Notes under the pieces: model-generated
What the model saw: only the letters and a program-made list of their open reading frames with translations
What the model was told of the DNA's origin: nothing
Databases searched by the model: none
Translations under genes and position numbers: made by a program
Source of the DNA: Pseudomonadota bacterium
GTDB taxonomy: Bacteria; Pseudomonadota; Gammaproteobacteria; Steroidobacterales; Steroidobacteraceae
Assembly (NCBI GenBank): GCA_021850555.1
Contig: JAJZLX010000708.1
Location: 1 to 21,250 of the forward strand
Direction of reading: 5' to 3'
Length of the DNA stretch: 21,250 bases
Shown: positions 1-7,808 of the stretch, one piece after another
Numbering within the stretch: the stretch's first letter is position 1
Layout of the letters: every line of letters begins with the position of its first letter

Positions 1-108
1 CGCCAGGACGTCGCGGATCCCGACCTGCGGCACGCCGGGCAAGCCCTGCCTTCCCCAGCCCCCGGCTCGGCTCGATTGCGCAGATAAGGACCGGCTTTGC
101 CGCTGCGC
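1..108. other. Unassigned left edge
   Basis: No gene can be assigned with confidence. Plus frame 1 is open from the window edge and ends at a TAA at 85-87, so this could be the last 28 codons of a gene entering from the left. However, the translation is low in complexity and matches no family I recognise. One minus-strand frame is also open to the edge. Confidence 0.2.
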
Positions 109-270
109 GTGAGCGATCAGCCTCGGAAACGCCTGCGCGAGCCGGGGTTGTCAATCCGGCATCGGGTGCTCGGCGACGGCTGCGTCGATCGGGCGCAGGC
201 CGGCGCTGCCGGCTGCAACCGGCCATTGCACGCGCTGCTCAGCGAGCGCTGCTGCGGCGCCGAGACATGA
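109..270 (+). pseudogene. Decayed 5' fragment of a carboxymuconolactone decarboxylase-like gene
   Basis: From a GTG at 109 to a TGA at 268-270 the sequence aligns without gaps to the first 51 codons of the intact CMD-like gene at 15863. By my codon-by-codon count, 123 of 153 nucleotides (about 80%) and 33 of 51 residues (about 65%) are identical. Shared blocks include GLSIR, RVLG, VDRA, NRP, HALL. The similarity starts at the start codon and stops near codon 51, where the reading frame hits TGA. I see no trace of the remaining 78 codons, which carry the conserved CMD core. Many differences change the amino acid, including three changes to Cys, which fits loss of constraint. I infer a truncated paralogue. 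It could instead encode a 53-residue peptide, but no ribosome binding site is evident. Confidence 0.75.
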
Positions 271-414
271 TTGAGTGATTGTCGCTTCAGACAACGGGCG
301 TCTGATGTGCGACAGTGCGGAGCGCGAGCTGCCCGGATCGCGCTCGAGGCGCCGGGGCTCGGCTTCAGCGGGTGGGGAATCGGACTGCGATCCGCGCACA
401 CGGTCGACCGTCAG
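271..414. other. Short intergenic region, no gene recognised
   Basis: This lies between the CMD relic and the end of the flavoprotein gene. It holds a weak hairpin (TCAGAC at 287-292 with GTCTGA at 300-305) without a T tract, and a 12-base palindrome ACGGTCGACCGT at 400-411 just beyond the flavoprotein stop codon. Neither is a convincing terminator. Confidence 0.4.
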
Positions 415-1959
415 TCAGATATGAATGCCGGATTTCCCGGGGGCCAGGATGCCGTTGGGATCGATCGCCCGCTTGATCGAGCGGTTGAAAGCGCGCAGCT
501 CGGGCCCGAGCAGCTCCGCCGCCTTGTCCATGTAGTGCGTCGAGCAGCGATAGTTGCCGAATCCCGCCTTTGACGTCTCCTGCATGAGCACATCGTAGCA
601 GTCGTACGCTGCGCGCATCTGCGCGCGGTCCGTACGGTCAAAGAAGATCCCGGTGGTCTGGTGCATTTCGCGACCGTAGCACCAGTTCATCGCGAGGTAG
701 TCGAAGCCGAAGCGCCGCAGGATATCCTCGGACATGTTGCTGAGCTGCTCCACGTACGCGCCCTTGGCCGCCGTGACCGGCATGTGCCACACGACGCCGC
801 CGCCGCCGATGAAGTTGAGGATGCGAAACGCATCGAGGCTCAGCTTGCCCGTGGCGCTCGCCAGATCGCCCTCGCCCCACGAAGGAATGCCCCCTCTGCC
901 CTGGATCAGCACCTCGGCCGGGCCGGTCTCCTCGAATGCCTTGCGGATCTTGCGCAGCTTGATCGCGGTCTCCTCCTCGTCCCCGAACACGACTCCTCCG
1001 ACGCGCCACTGCGGCAGGCCGCGCTCTTTCAGGAGCGCGTCGACCTGCGCCCGCGGGATCGCACCGCTGCCGGAGTAGAACGTGCGTCGCGGCGCATTGA
1101 AGCCGAGCAGGGCCAGTCCGCTCAGAATGGAGCCGGCGACCGTAATGGTCCTGTTCAATCGCAGGCGGCGGAACGTGTCGACAGCCTGCGGCAGGTCCTC
1201 GCGCCGGTCGTAGTAAACGACGAAGCTCTTGGCGCCCTCCGGCACGGGGACCAGCCAGATGCCCATCTTGGTCACGATGCCGAAGTTCGACTGCGTGAAC
1301 AGGCCGTCGATGTACGGGCCATAGCCGGTCCTAAATGCCTGCCAGCTCTTGCAGTTGGGCAGCGGACCGAAGCCGGTGCGAATCACATCGCCGTTGGCGA
1401 GCACGACCTCCATCCCGGAGAACTTCGCCACGTGATCCTGATAGAGCGAGTAGCCGTGGCCGCGCTCGAGCGTGTTGCCGATGGGACTGACGATGGGCCC
1501 GGGAGAGGGCGCATCGACCCAGAACGGCAGCCCGTGCTTGTCGAGGTAGTTCTTGATGTCCAGGTACGTCACGCCCGGCTCAATCAAGGCGCTGCCGAGC
1601 TCGGTGTCCACTTCGATGATGCGATTCATCCGGCCCAGATTCAGGATCATCTGTCCGCGCGTCGCCGGCGCTGCCGAGCCCATGCCGATGTTGCGTCCGG
1701 TGGAGATGGACCACAGGGGAATCCTGCGGCGGTTGCACACGGCGAGGATCCGTTGGATTTCGGCGACGGAGGAGGGCATGAGCGCGCCCGAAGGCGCAAC
1801 GGACTCCTCGGGCACGGGAATGTACACTTTGCGGTAGGGCGCGAGCCGTTCGGGATCCACCACGACGTGCTCGCGGCCGACGATTTCGGCAAGCTCGCCG
1901 ATCGCCGCCGCAAAGCTCGCCGCCGAGACGCCCGCGGGAAGCACTGAGAACTGATCCAT
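415..1959 (-). CDS. 4-cresol dehydrogenase / vanillyl-alcohol-oxidase-family FAD flavoprotein (PchF-like)
   Basis: A 514-residue flavoprotein of the VAO/PCMH family. These enzymes oxidise para-alkylphenols at the benzylic carbon through a quinone methide that water can attack. The PP-loop region around residues 84-100 (STGRNIGMGSAAP) matches the family. GNTLERG, GMEVVLANGDVIRTG and the C-terminal DPNGILAPGKSGI are near-identical to PchF motifs. The active-site pair Tyr470-Arg471 aligns with PchF Tyr473-Arg474. The residue aligned with the FAD-linking PchF Tyr384 is Leu381 (codon 817-819), and the position of VAO His422 is Val, so neither usual covalent tether is present. The ATG at 1959 was chosen because the family homology begins there and a GAGGGG ribosome site lies 8 bases upstream; longer in-frame starts run through the preceding gene. 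A partner cytochrome c is encoded two genes upstream. The exact substrate (4-alkylphenol, eugenol type or lignan type) is not determined. Confidence 0.9.
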   Translation of the reverse strand: MDQFSVLPAGVSAASFAAAIGELAEIVGREHVVVDPERLAPYRKVYIPVPEESVAPSGALMPSSVAEIQRILAVCNRRRIPLWSISTGRNIGMGSAAPATRGQMILNLGRMNRIIEVDTELGSALIEPGVTYLDIKNYLDKHGLPFWVDAPSPGPIVSPIGNTLERGHGYSLYQDHVAKFSGMEVVLANGDVIRTGFGPLPNCKSWQAFRTGYGPYIDGLFTQSNFGIVTKMGIWLVPVPEGAKSFVVYYDRREDLPQAVDTFRRLRLNRTITVAGSILSGLALLGFNAPRRTFYSGSGAIPRAQVDALLKERGLPQWRVGGVVFGDEEETAIKLRKIRKAFEETGPAEVLIQGRGGIPSWGEGDLASATGKLSLDAFRILNFIGGGGVVWHMPVTAAKGAYVEQLSNMSEDILRRFGFDYLAMNWCYGREMHQTTGIFFDRTDRAQMRAAYDCYDVLMQETSKAGFGNYRCSTHYMDKAAELLGPELRAFNRSIKRAIDPNGILAPGKSGIHI

Positions 1960-1978
1960 CTGCACCACCCCTCGATGT

Positions 1979-2713
1979 TCAGAGCTGCGCGACGAGCGAG
2001 ACGAACGCTCGCGACTGCGGATGCGGCGGCGATGTGCTGCGACCGGCTCGCGCAAGCACCGGTCCCGGGGTCCAAAGGCCCAGTGCCATGCGCGCGAGTG
2101 CCGCGCCGAGCGCCTCGCCCCATGAATTCGCCGGCCCGATCGGCGCGATGCGGCGGGTGCGCCGTGACCCGTAACCGGCGCCCTGTGATCCCTCGCAGCA
2201 ATCCTCCTGCACCAGCCAGTCTCCGCCGTCATGCGCGAGCGCGCCGGCGAGCGCGGCGCCGACGCCGCTCGAGCGTGCGGTCGTCGTGAATGTGTGGCAG
2301 GAGGCGGCACAGGAGCTGGAGACTCCCCGATGCCTGCCGCGGCAGACAACGGCGCCGTGGAGGCCGCGCACCGACTCCTCGAGGAGTATGTGCGTGAAAT
2401 CGTCCATGAGGCCGATCATGGCAAGGCCCCGATGGGAGTCGAGGATTGCGTGCAAGCGGGCGGTATCGGTGATGAGGTCGCTGCCGAGAGCGACCTCGGC
2501 GGGCGGCGCACCGAGGTGGCGGCGCCCGGCCTCGGCCGCGGACAGCGCGAATGCCTCATCGCCCGAAGACCGCAGGAGCACGAAGCGGCTCGGGGCGACT
2601 GTCGGAACAGAAGCCGCTTCACTGTCTGCCGGCAGAAGGGCCGACGAATGGGCGAAGGCAAACACGCCGACGGTCATCGTCGCCTGCAGAAATTCGCGCC
2701 GATCCGCGCTCAC
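1979..2713 (-). CDS. Tat-signal protein of unknown function between cytochrome and flavoprotein genes (PchX-like position)
   Basis: A 244-residue protein that I do not recognise by sequence. It begins with a probable twin-arginine signal: DRREFLQ at residues 4-10 followed by a hydrophobic stretch, with an Ala-rich end near residue 34, so export to the periplasm in folded form is likely. The GTG start at 2713 is chosen because it places the RR motif at the N terminus and overlaps the cytochrome stop in a GTGA, a sign of translational coupling. The stop is 19 bases before the flavoprotein ATG. The middle contains several cysteines (a CAASCH stretch and a Cys-Cys pair). p-Cresol methylhydroxylase operons of Pseudomonas, as I recall them, have an uncharacterised gene (pchX) in exactly this place, so a role in assembly or maturation of the flavocytochrome is plausible but is inferred from position only. 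Confidence 0.75.
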   Translation of the reverse strand: MSADRREFLQATMTVGVFAFAHSSALLPADSEAASVPTVAPSRFVLLRSSGDEAFALSAAEAGRRHLGAPPAEVALGSDLITDTARLHAILDSHRGLAMIGLMDDFTHILLEESVRGLHGAVVCRGRHRGVSSSCAASCHTFTTTARSSGVGAALAGALAHDGGDWLVQEDCCEGSQGAGYGSRRTRRIAPIGPANSWGEALGAALARMALGLWTPGPVLARAGRSTSPPHPQSRAFVSLVAQL

Positions 2714-3036
2714 GGATGCGCTCCGGCCGGATGCTTTTCCGGCGCCGTCCTGTCGAGCCAGACGATAAGCGCTGCGAGCTCCGCGTGACTGATCGCCGCA
2801 GGATTGAAAGCGATCATCGCGCCATCGCCATGCCGCACGACGAATCGAATCTGCGCCGGCGGGTAGTGCGAGCCGCGGATCGGCGGGGCGATGCCGGTGT
2901 CGTGGCAGAAGTGGCAGGTCGCAGCGTAGACGCGGGCGGGGTCGGGCGCGGGTGCTGCGGCCTGTGCGAGGCGCACGCCTGCGCCGATCAGACTCAAGGT
3001 GATCACGGCGGCGCAACGATTGGCGGAAGTGCGCAT
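2710..3036 (-). CDS. Small periplasmic cytochrome c, PchC-like electron acceptor subunit
   Basis: A 108-residue class I cytochrome c. Residues 1-26 form a Sec signal peptide (basic start, hydrophobic core, AQA before the likely cleavage). The haem attachment motif CHFCH is at residues 41-45, and Met74 (GAMIAF) is the likely axial ligand. The length and layout match the cytochrome subunit of p-cresol methylhydroxylase, which takes electrons from the flavoprotein in the periplasm. The gene is first in a three-gene unit and overlaps the next gene by four bases. The ATG at 3036 is preferred because it opens a proper signal peptide, with a GAGG-type site upstream; the longer frame to 3150 begins with non-signal sequence. 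A conserved palindrome lies 132 bases upstream. Confidence 0.88.
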   Translation of the reverse strand: MRTSANRCAAVITLSLIGAGVRLAQAAAPAPDPARVYAATCHFCHDTGIAPPIRGSHYPPAQIRFVVRHGDGAMIAFNPAAISHAELAALIVWLDRTAPEKHPAGAHP

Positions 3037-3372
3037 GTCCTGGTCCTCGTCTCGGGGCGAAGCGGGTTCACAGGGTCCCGGCCGCACGACTCGAGCGTGC
3101 TCGCGCGGCCGGCAAGGCGGATGTCGGTCGACGCGAAATGAGTAGAGCAAACTCCGGGCGGCAAAAAACCACCCTTTCGGGTGGAACGGAGGTCCCCGCC
3201 GGGCACCGAGCTCGTTGACCGCTGACAGGCGTTGGCGTACCGGCGGAGCGCTCGCGATCGCAGGGCATCCGGCGATGCATCGGGCGGAGATGGCAATGCC
3301 GAATCGCAGCCCGATGCGCGGAGAATCTACCCGGAGGCGCTCGGGCGCGGGTCCCTCGCCCGGCGCGGCCGC
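3037..3372. other. Intergenic region between the cytochrome unit and the CMD-ending operon
   Basis: 336 bases with no convincing gene. It contains the leader of the cytochrome unit (3037-3168), the palindrome at 3169-3184 and about 190 bases of GC-rich sequence beyond the stop of the minus-strand CMD gene. Short open frames here have no recognisable product. Confidence 0.5.
3169..3184 (-). promoter_or_regulatory. Palindrome A, candidate operator of the LuxR/LAL regulator
   Basis: On the strand of the downstream cytochrome gene this reads CCACCC-GAAA-GGGTGG, with TT before and TTTTTT after. It is one of three copies in the window sharing both 6-base arms, the central AA and the flanks. It lies 132 bases before the cytochrome start codon. 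In this copy the hairpin with a GAAA loop plus six Ts also resembles an intrinsic terminator for the minus-strand operon ending at 3373; both roles are possible. Confidence 0.6.
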
Positions 3373-3687
3373 TCAGGCGAAGACTTCCTTGGCGACCGCG
3401 ATGGCGGTCATCGCGGTCGGCCAGCCCGAATAGAATGCCAGATGAGTGATCGTCTCGATCAGCTCGGCCTTCGTGAGGCCGTTATCCAGAGCCTTTCGCA
3501 GATGACCCAGAAGCTGCTCCGGGCGGTTGAGCGCGATCAGCGCGCTCACCGTGGCGAGGCTTCGGTCACGTTTTGACAGCTCCGGTCGCTCCCAGACATC
3601 ACCGAACAGCACCTGCTCGGTGAGATCCACCAGCTTCGGTGCGAGGTCGCCGATCAATTTCCGGGCGGGTGAAGGCTCGCTGCTCAT
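3373..3687 (-). CDS. Carboxymuconolactone decarboxylase-fold protein (short, AhpD-superfamily)
   Basis: A 104-residue all-helical protein of the CMD/AhpD superfamily. The C-terminal half (HLRKALDNGLTKAEL, then HLAFYSGWPTAM) is the family signature also seen in PcaC-type decarboxylases. There is no CxxC motif, so it is not an AhpD-type peroxidase. The likely chemistry is a decarboxylation or lactone/dienelactone-type reaction, but the family is functionally mixed. The ATG at 3687 is chosen for its AGGAG site 8 bases upstream. It is the last gene of the minus-strand operon, 105 bases after the esterase-like gene. It is only distantly related to the second CMD gene at 15863. Confidence 0.85.
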   Translation of the reverse strand: MSSEPSPARKLIGDLAPKLVDLTEQVLFGDVWERPELSKRDRSLATVSALIALNRPEQLLGHLRKALDNGLTKAELIETITHLAFYSGWPTAMTAIAVAKEVFA

Positions 3688-3792
3688 GGGGTTCGCTCCT
3701 GGGGAGATTCGGCCCGGCTGCACGCCGGGCCGTTCACGAAGATGAGGGCCGTCCGCCGAGGGAAATCGGGTCTCTTCGGCGACGGCGCCCGC

Positions 3793-4950
3793 TCAATCCG
3801 CCGCCGAAATCACGATGTCCGACAGCTTCTGGAAGCGCTCGATGTTGGCGTTGCTCTCCATGACCCCCGCCGAGAGGCAGACGAACGTCAGGTCGCGCTC
3901 CGGGTCGACCCAGAAGAGCGTGGTGCCCGCGCCGTAGTTGCCGAAGGTGCGCGGCGAGGCGAGCGTGCCGAACATGTGATGGCAGATCGCGGTGCCGCGC
4001 AGGGAAAACCCCAGGCCGATGTACGCCGGCGCGGGCGCCCAGCCGCGCTCCCTGCCGCGCTCGACGTACAACTCGTTCGGCTTCTCGCCTGTCCAGTTGC
4101 GGGTCGCGAGCTCGAGTGTCGCCGGCGACAGTATGCGCGCGCCATCGAGAGTGCCGCCCTGCCGCAGCATCTCCGCAAAGCGGAACATGTCCGGGACCGT
4201 CGATGCGATTCCCACCCACGGCATCTCGGCGTGCTCCTCCTCGAAGGCGCCGTTCGGGCCGAGGTTGCTGTGGCCGCGATGTCCGATCGGATAGTTGCCG
4301 CGGAAGTCCGGTACGACGTGGCGCCGCTTCAGATCGGCGCGCAGGCCGACCGAGGTGTCGGCCATTTTCAGCGGGTCGAGCAGGTCCTGCTGGATGATCT
4401 GCCGGTAGCTGCGGCGCCTCGGATCGATGCGCCTCAGGGCCTCGCCGAGCAGCACGTGGTTGACCAGCGGCGCGTAGGCCACGTGCTCGCCCGGCGGCTC
4501 GGACGGTTTGACGACCTCGATGACCGCCGCGACCATCTCATCGAGCACGTCGATGTACATGCCGGGTTTCAATTCGAAAATGATCGGAAAGCCCGCCTGG
4601 TGCGACAGCAGGTGGAAGACCTCGATCTTCTCGCGGCCGTATCCGCTGAACTCGGGGATGATATCGGAAATGCGCGAGGTGAGGGCGAGGCGGCCGCGCT
4701 CGATCGCCCGCAGTATCAGGATGTTCGTGAAGGCTTTGGTGACCGAGAAGATGCTGAAGACGGAATCGCCGGCGAGCGCAAGGCTCTGTTGCCTGTCCGC
4801 CGAGCCGATCGTTACATCCAGCGCCACCTTTCCGCCGCGCGCCACCTTGATCACGGCGCCGTGGTAAAGCCCTGCGGCAATGTCCTCTCTGACGACCGCC
4901 TGCAGATCCTCGAGACGGCTCGAATCCATGTTTGCTGCACCCATTGTCAT
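3793..4950 (-). CDS. Beta-lactamase-family serine hydrolase (class C-like esterase)
   Basis: A 385-residue serine hydrolase of the class C beta-lactamase / EstB esterase family. The nucleophile motif is SVTK at residues 69-72. The following HLLSHQAG block (about 113-120) is a family hallmark, and Tyr159 in the YAPLVNH stretch is the candidate catalytic Tyr. No signal peptide is visible, so it should act in the cytoplasm. Such proteins usually cleave esters rather than beta-lactams. In this operon it most likely cleaves an ester or lactone intermediate. The ATG at 4950 has GGAGG five bases further upstream; a second ATG at 4929 is possible. It follows the P450 gene by 19 bases. Confidence 0.88.
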   Translation of the reverse strand: MTMGAANMDSSRLEDLQAVVREDIAAGLYHGAVIKVARGGKVALDVTIGSADRQQSLALAGDSVFSIFSVTKAFTNILILRAIERGRLALTSRISDIIPEFSGYGREKIEVFHLLSHQAGFPIIFELKPGMYIDVLDEMVAAVIEVVKPSEPPGEHVAYAPLVNHVLLGEALRRIDPRRRSYRQIIQQDLLDPLKMADTSVGLRADLKRRHVVPDFRGNYPIGHRGHSNLGPNGAFEEEHAEMPWVGIASTVPDMFRFAEMLRQGGTLDGARILSPATLELATRNWTGEKPNELYVERGRERGWAPAPAYIGLGFSLRGTAICHHMFGTLASPRTFGNYGAGTTLFWVDPERDLTFVCLSAGVMESNANIERFQKLSDIVISAAD

Positions 4951-4969
4951 GGTCTCCTCCGGGAACTGA

Positions 4970-6157
4970 TCATTCGAAATACGCGCGGATCGGCAGGCGC
5001 TCGGGACCGTGACCGACCGTGGTCATCCACGGCTTCGGCTCGCCGGCGGACTCGAAGCGAGTGATCGCGCGGGCCACGGCTTCGAGAAGCGCCTCGGCCT
5101 CGAGCAGAGCCAGCACACGCCCGACGCAGGCGTGCAGGCCGTAGCCGAAGCCGAGACTGTGAAGATTGTTCCTGCGGACGTCGAACCGGTCCGGCTCGCG
5201 CCACTGCCTGGGGTCACGGTTGGCGGCAGCGAACATCAGGCCGCAGCGGGTGCCTTGCGGTATGATGTAGCCGTCGATTTCGACCTCGCGCGCCGCGATC
5301 CGGCCGGCCATGCGCGAGGGGGAATCCCAGCGCAGGCTCTCCTCGAACGCCGCCCGGACCAGCGAGGGCTCCGTGCGCACCACGGCGTACTGATCCGGGA
5401 ACTCGCAGAATGCGCGGATGGTGTTGGCCAGGGTCATCACGGTGGTATCCGCCGCTGCCGCCAACAGCGTGCCGACCAGCAGCTTCGCCTCCTCCCGGCT
5501 GACCTCGCCCCGGTCGGCGGCCTCGTACATCGCCATGCCGAGGCTGCCGGCGGCCAGGTTGGCGCGCTCACAGCTCTGGTCCGCCCACTTCAGGACTTCT
5601 TCGGTGTCCTGCATGACCTCGTAGAACAGCTCGTTCATCGGACCCATCGTGGCCCAGACCATGTTGCCGAACGTATACAGGTGCTCGCGCCCTTGCCGCT
5701 GCAGGCCGAGCAGATCCGGCAGCACCTTGTAGACGAACGGCTGCGTCAGGTCGGCGACGGCGTCGAGCGGCTCATCGCGAAGCGCCTTTTCCCTGAGGCG
5801 CGCGACCACGGCATCCGCCTCCGCGCGAAACGCCTGCGCCATCTTCGCCAGGGCGGAGCGCGACAAAGCGTTGGCGACCACGGCGCGCACGCGTGTATGT
5901 TTCGGCGGATCATCGGTGAGCAGCACTTCCGGTCGCACGGATTTCGGATCATGCCAGGGGCGGGAAGTCGAGGAGAACGTCTTCCAGTCCTTGAGCCCGG
6001 AAGCCACATGCTCAAAGCGTGCGAGCATCAGTACATCATCGTCGGGCAGCCGTACAACCGGCGCGAGCTCGCGCAACCGGTCGTCTACGGCGCGCGCATT
6101 GCGCACCGACTCGCGGCTGAACGGATCGACGTCGAACTCGGGGATCGGTCGGCTCAT
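4970..6157 (-). CDS. Cytochrome P450, CYP199-like
   Basis: A 395-residue soluble bacterial P450. Visible motifs are the I-helix AAADTT (234-239) with the Asp237-Thr238 proton-relay pair, ExxR at 273-276 and the haem loop FGYGLHACVG (337-346) with Cys344 as thiolate ligand. Segments such as GREHL followed by MGPMNEL, and CERANLAAGSLG, closely resemble CYP199A enzymes. Those demethylate or hydroxylate para-substituted benzoates such as 4-methoxybenzoate. That similarity suggests aryl-ether demethylation or para-side-chain oxidation, but the family assignment is from memory. No ferredoxin or reductase gene is nearby. The start is 3 bases after the SDR stop and lacks a strong ribosome site, suggesting coupled translation. 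Confidence 0.9.
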   Translation of the reverse strand: MSRPIPEFDVDPFSRESVRNARAVDDRLRELAPVVRLPDDDVLMLARFEHVASGLKDWKTFSSTSRPWHDPKSVRPEVLLTDDPPKHTRVRAVVANALSRSALAKMAQAFRAEADAVVARLREKALRDEPLDAVADLTQPFVYKVLPDLLGLQRQGREHLYTFGNMVWATMGPMNELFYEVMQDTEEVLKWADQSCERANLAAGSLGMAMYEAADRGEVSREEAKLLVGTLLAAAADTTVMTLANTIRAFCEFPDQYAVVRTEPSLVRAAFEESLRWDSPSRMAGRIAAREVEIDGYIIPQGTRCGLMFAAANRDPRQWREPDRFDVRRNNLHSLGFGYGLHACVGRVLALLEAEALLEAVARAITRFESAGEPKPWMTTVGHGPERLPIRAYFE

Positions 6158-6160
6158 GAT

Positions 6161-6922
<762 letters not shown>

Positions 6923-6929
6923 GACGATG

Positions 6930-7808
6930 CTACTCCGTCAGCAGCTTCCATGCCGCGCCGTCGCGGACGATTCGGCCGGCGGTGGGGCCCGGGAAATGGC
7001 TGCCGATCACCAGGGTCGGCTTCTCGGCGAAACGGGCGATGAACTCGCGGCGGGTCCGCAAGGCCTGCTCCTTGTCCATGTCGAAATTGCCGGGCCTGTC
7101 CGGCAGCGCGAGCTGGATGGGGTGATGCATCATGTCGCCTGTGATCACCGCTTCCTCGCCGCCCGAGCGAATCAGCACGCTCACGTGGCCCGGCGTGTGT
7201 CCCGGCGTCGGGATCAGCGACACCTCGTCGGTGATCCGGTAGTCCGGGTCGATGAAGTCCACCAGGCCGGCCTCCATCACCGGATCGATCGAGTCGGCGA
7301 GGTGGGCCATGTGATGATAGCCTCCGGTATCGCGCAGATGCTTCCAGTGCTGCCATTCCCGGCGCCCGAAGAGATAGCGGGCCTGCGGGAAGGTCGGTAC
7401 CCATCGGCCGTCGAGGAGGTGCGTATTCCAGCCCACGTGGTCGAAATGCAGATGTGTGCACAGGACCGTGGTCACTTCCTGCGGAGGGAAGCCGGCGACC
7501 TGCAGGTCATCGAGAAAGGTGGTGTGGAGGTTGGAGAAAATCTCGTATTCGCGCTGGCGGTCGGCGCCGATGCAGGTGTCGATCATGACGGTCTTGCCGC
7601 GTGATCGCAGCACGAACGCCTGAAAGTTGATGATCATGCGGCCGTCCGCGGTGGCGAAATGCGGCCGCAGCCAGGCGATTTGCTGCAGCAGCTGCGGCGT
7701 GGCGCCCGCGAGCAGCACGGCGATATCGTCTTCCAGCCTATCGACCTCGACGATCCTCGCCACATCGACTTCGCCAATTCTCCAATGTTTGATGGTCTCG
7801 GTTGTCAT
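6930..7808 (-). CDS. Metallo-beta-lactamase-fold hydrolase
   Basis: A 292-residue MBL-fold enzyme. The metal-binding motif HLHFDH is at 119-124, followed by PGHTPGH, GDMMHHP and a late GSHFPGP. This arrangement is typical of the AHL-lactonase/AttM-like branch of the superfamily. It has no signal peptide. The ATG shares one base with the TAA stop of the GMC oxidoreductase (TAATG), so translation is probably coupled. A lactone or ester substrate made in this pathway is likely but unproven. The second operon has its own MBL gene, which is only a distant relative. Confidence 0.88.
   Translation of the reverse strand: MTTETIKHWRIGEVDVARIVEVDRLEDDIAVLLAGATPQLLQQIAWLRPHFATADGRMIINFQAFVLRSRGKTVMIDTCIGADRQREYEIFSNLHTTFLDDLQVAGFPPQEVTTVLCTHLHFDHVGWNTHLLDGRWVPTFPQARYLFGRREWQHWKHLRDTGGYHHMAHLADSIDPVMEAGLVDFIDPDYRITDEVSLIPTPGHTPGHVSVLIRSGGEEAVITGDMMHHPIQLALPDRPGNFDMDKEQALRTRREFIARFAEKPTLVIGSHFPGPTAGRIVRDGAAWKLLTE

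Noticed and set aside
287..305. Hairpin downstream of the flavoprotein gene as a terminator
   Set aside because: The stem is only 6 base pairs, has a 7-base loop and no T tract on the minus strand.
661..1947. 428-codon plus-strand open frame
   Set aside because: It is a shadow of the flavoprotein gene; the minus-strand frame has clear VAO-family motifs.
1979..2713. CAASCH stretch of the Tat-signal protein as a CX3CH haem site
   Set aside because: CX3CH is a rare haem motif and there is no surrounding cytochrome fold or evident axial Met; the true cytochrome with CxxCH is the neighbouring gene.
3373..3687. Peroxidase (AhpD-like) role for the short CMD protein
   Set aside because: The CxxC pair required for AhpD activity is absent.
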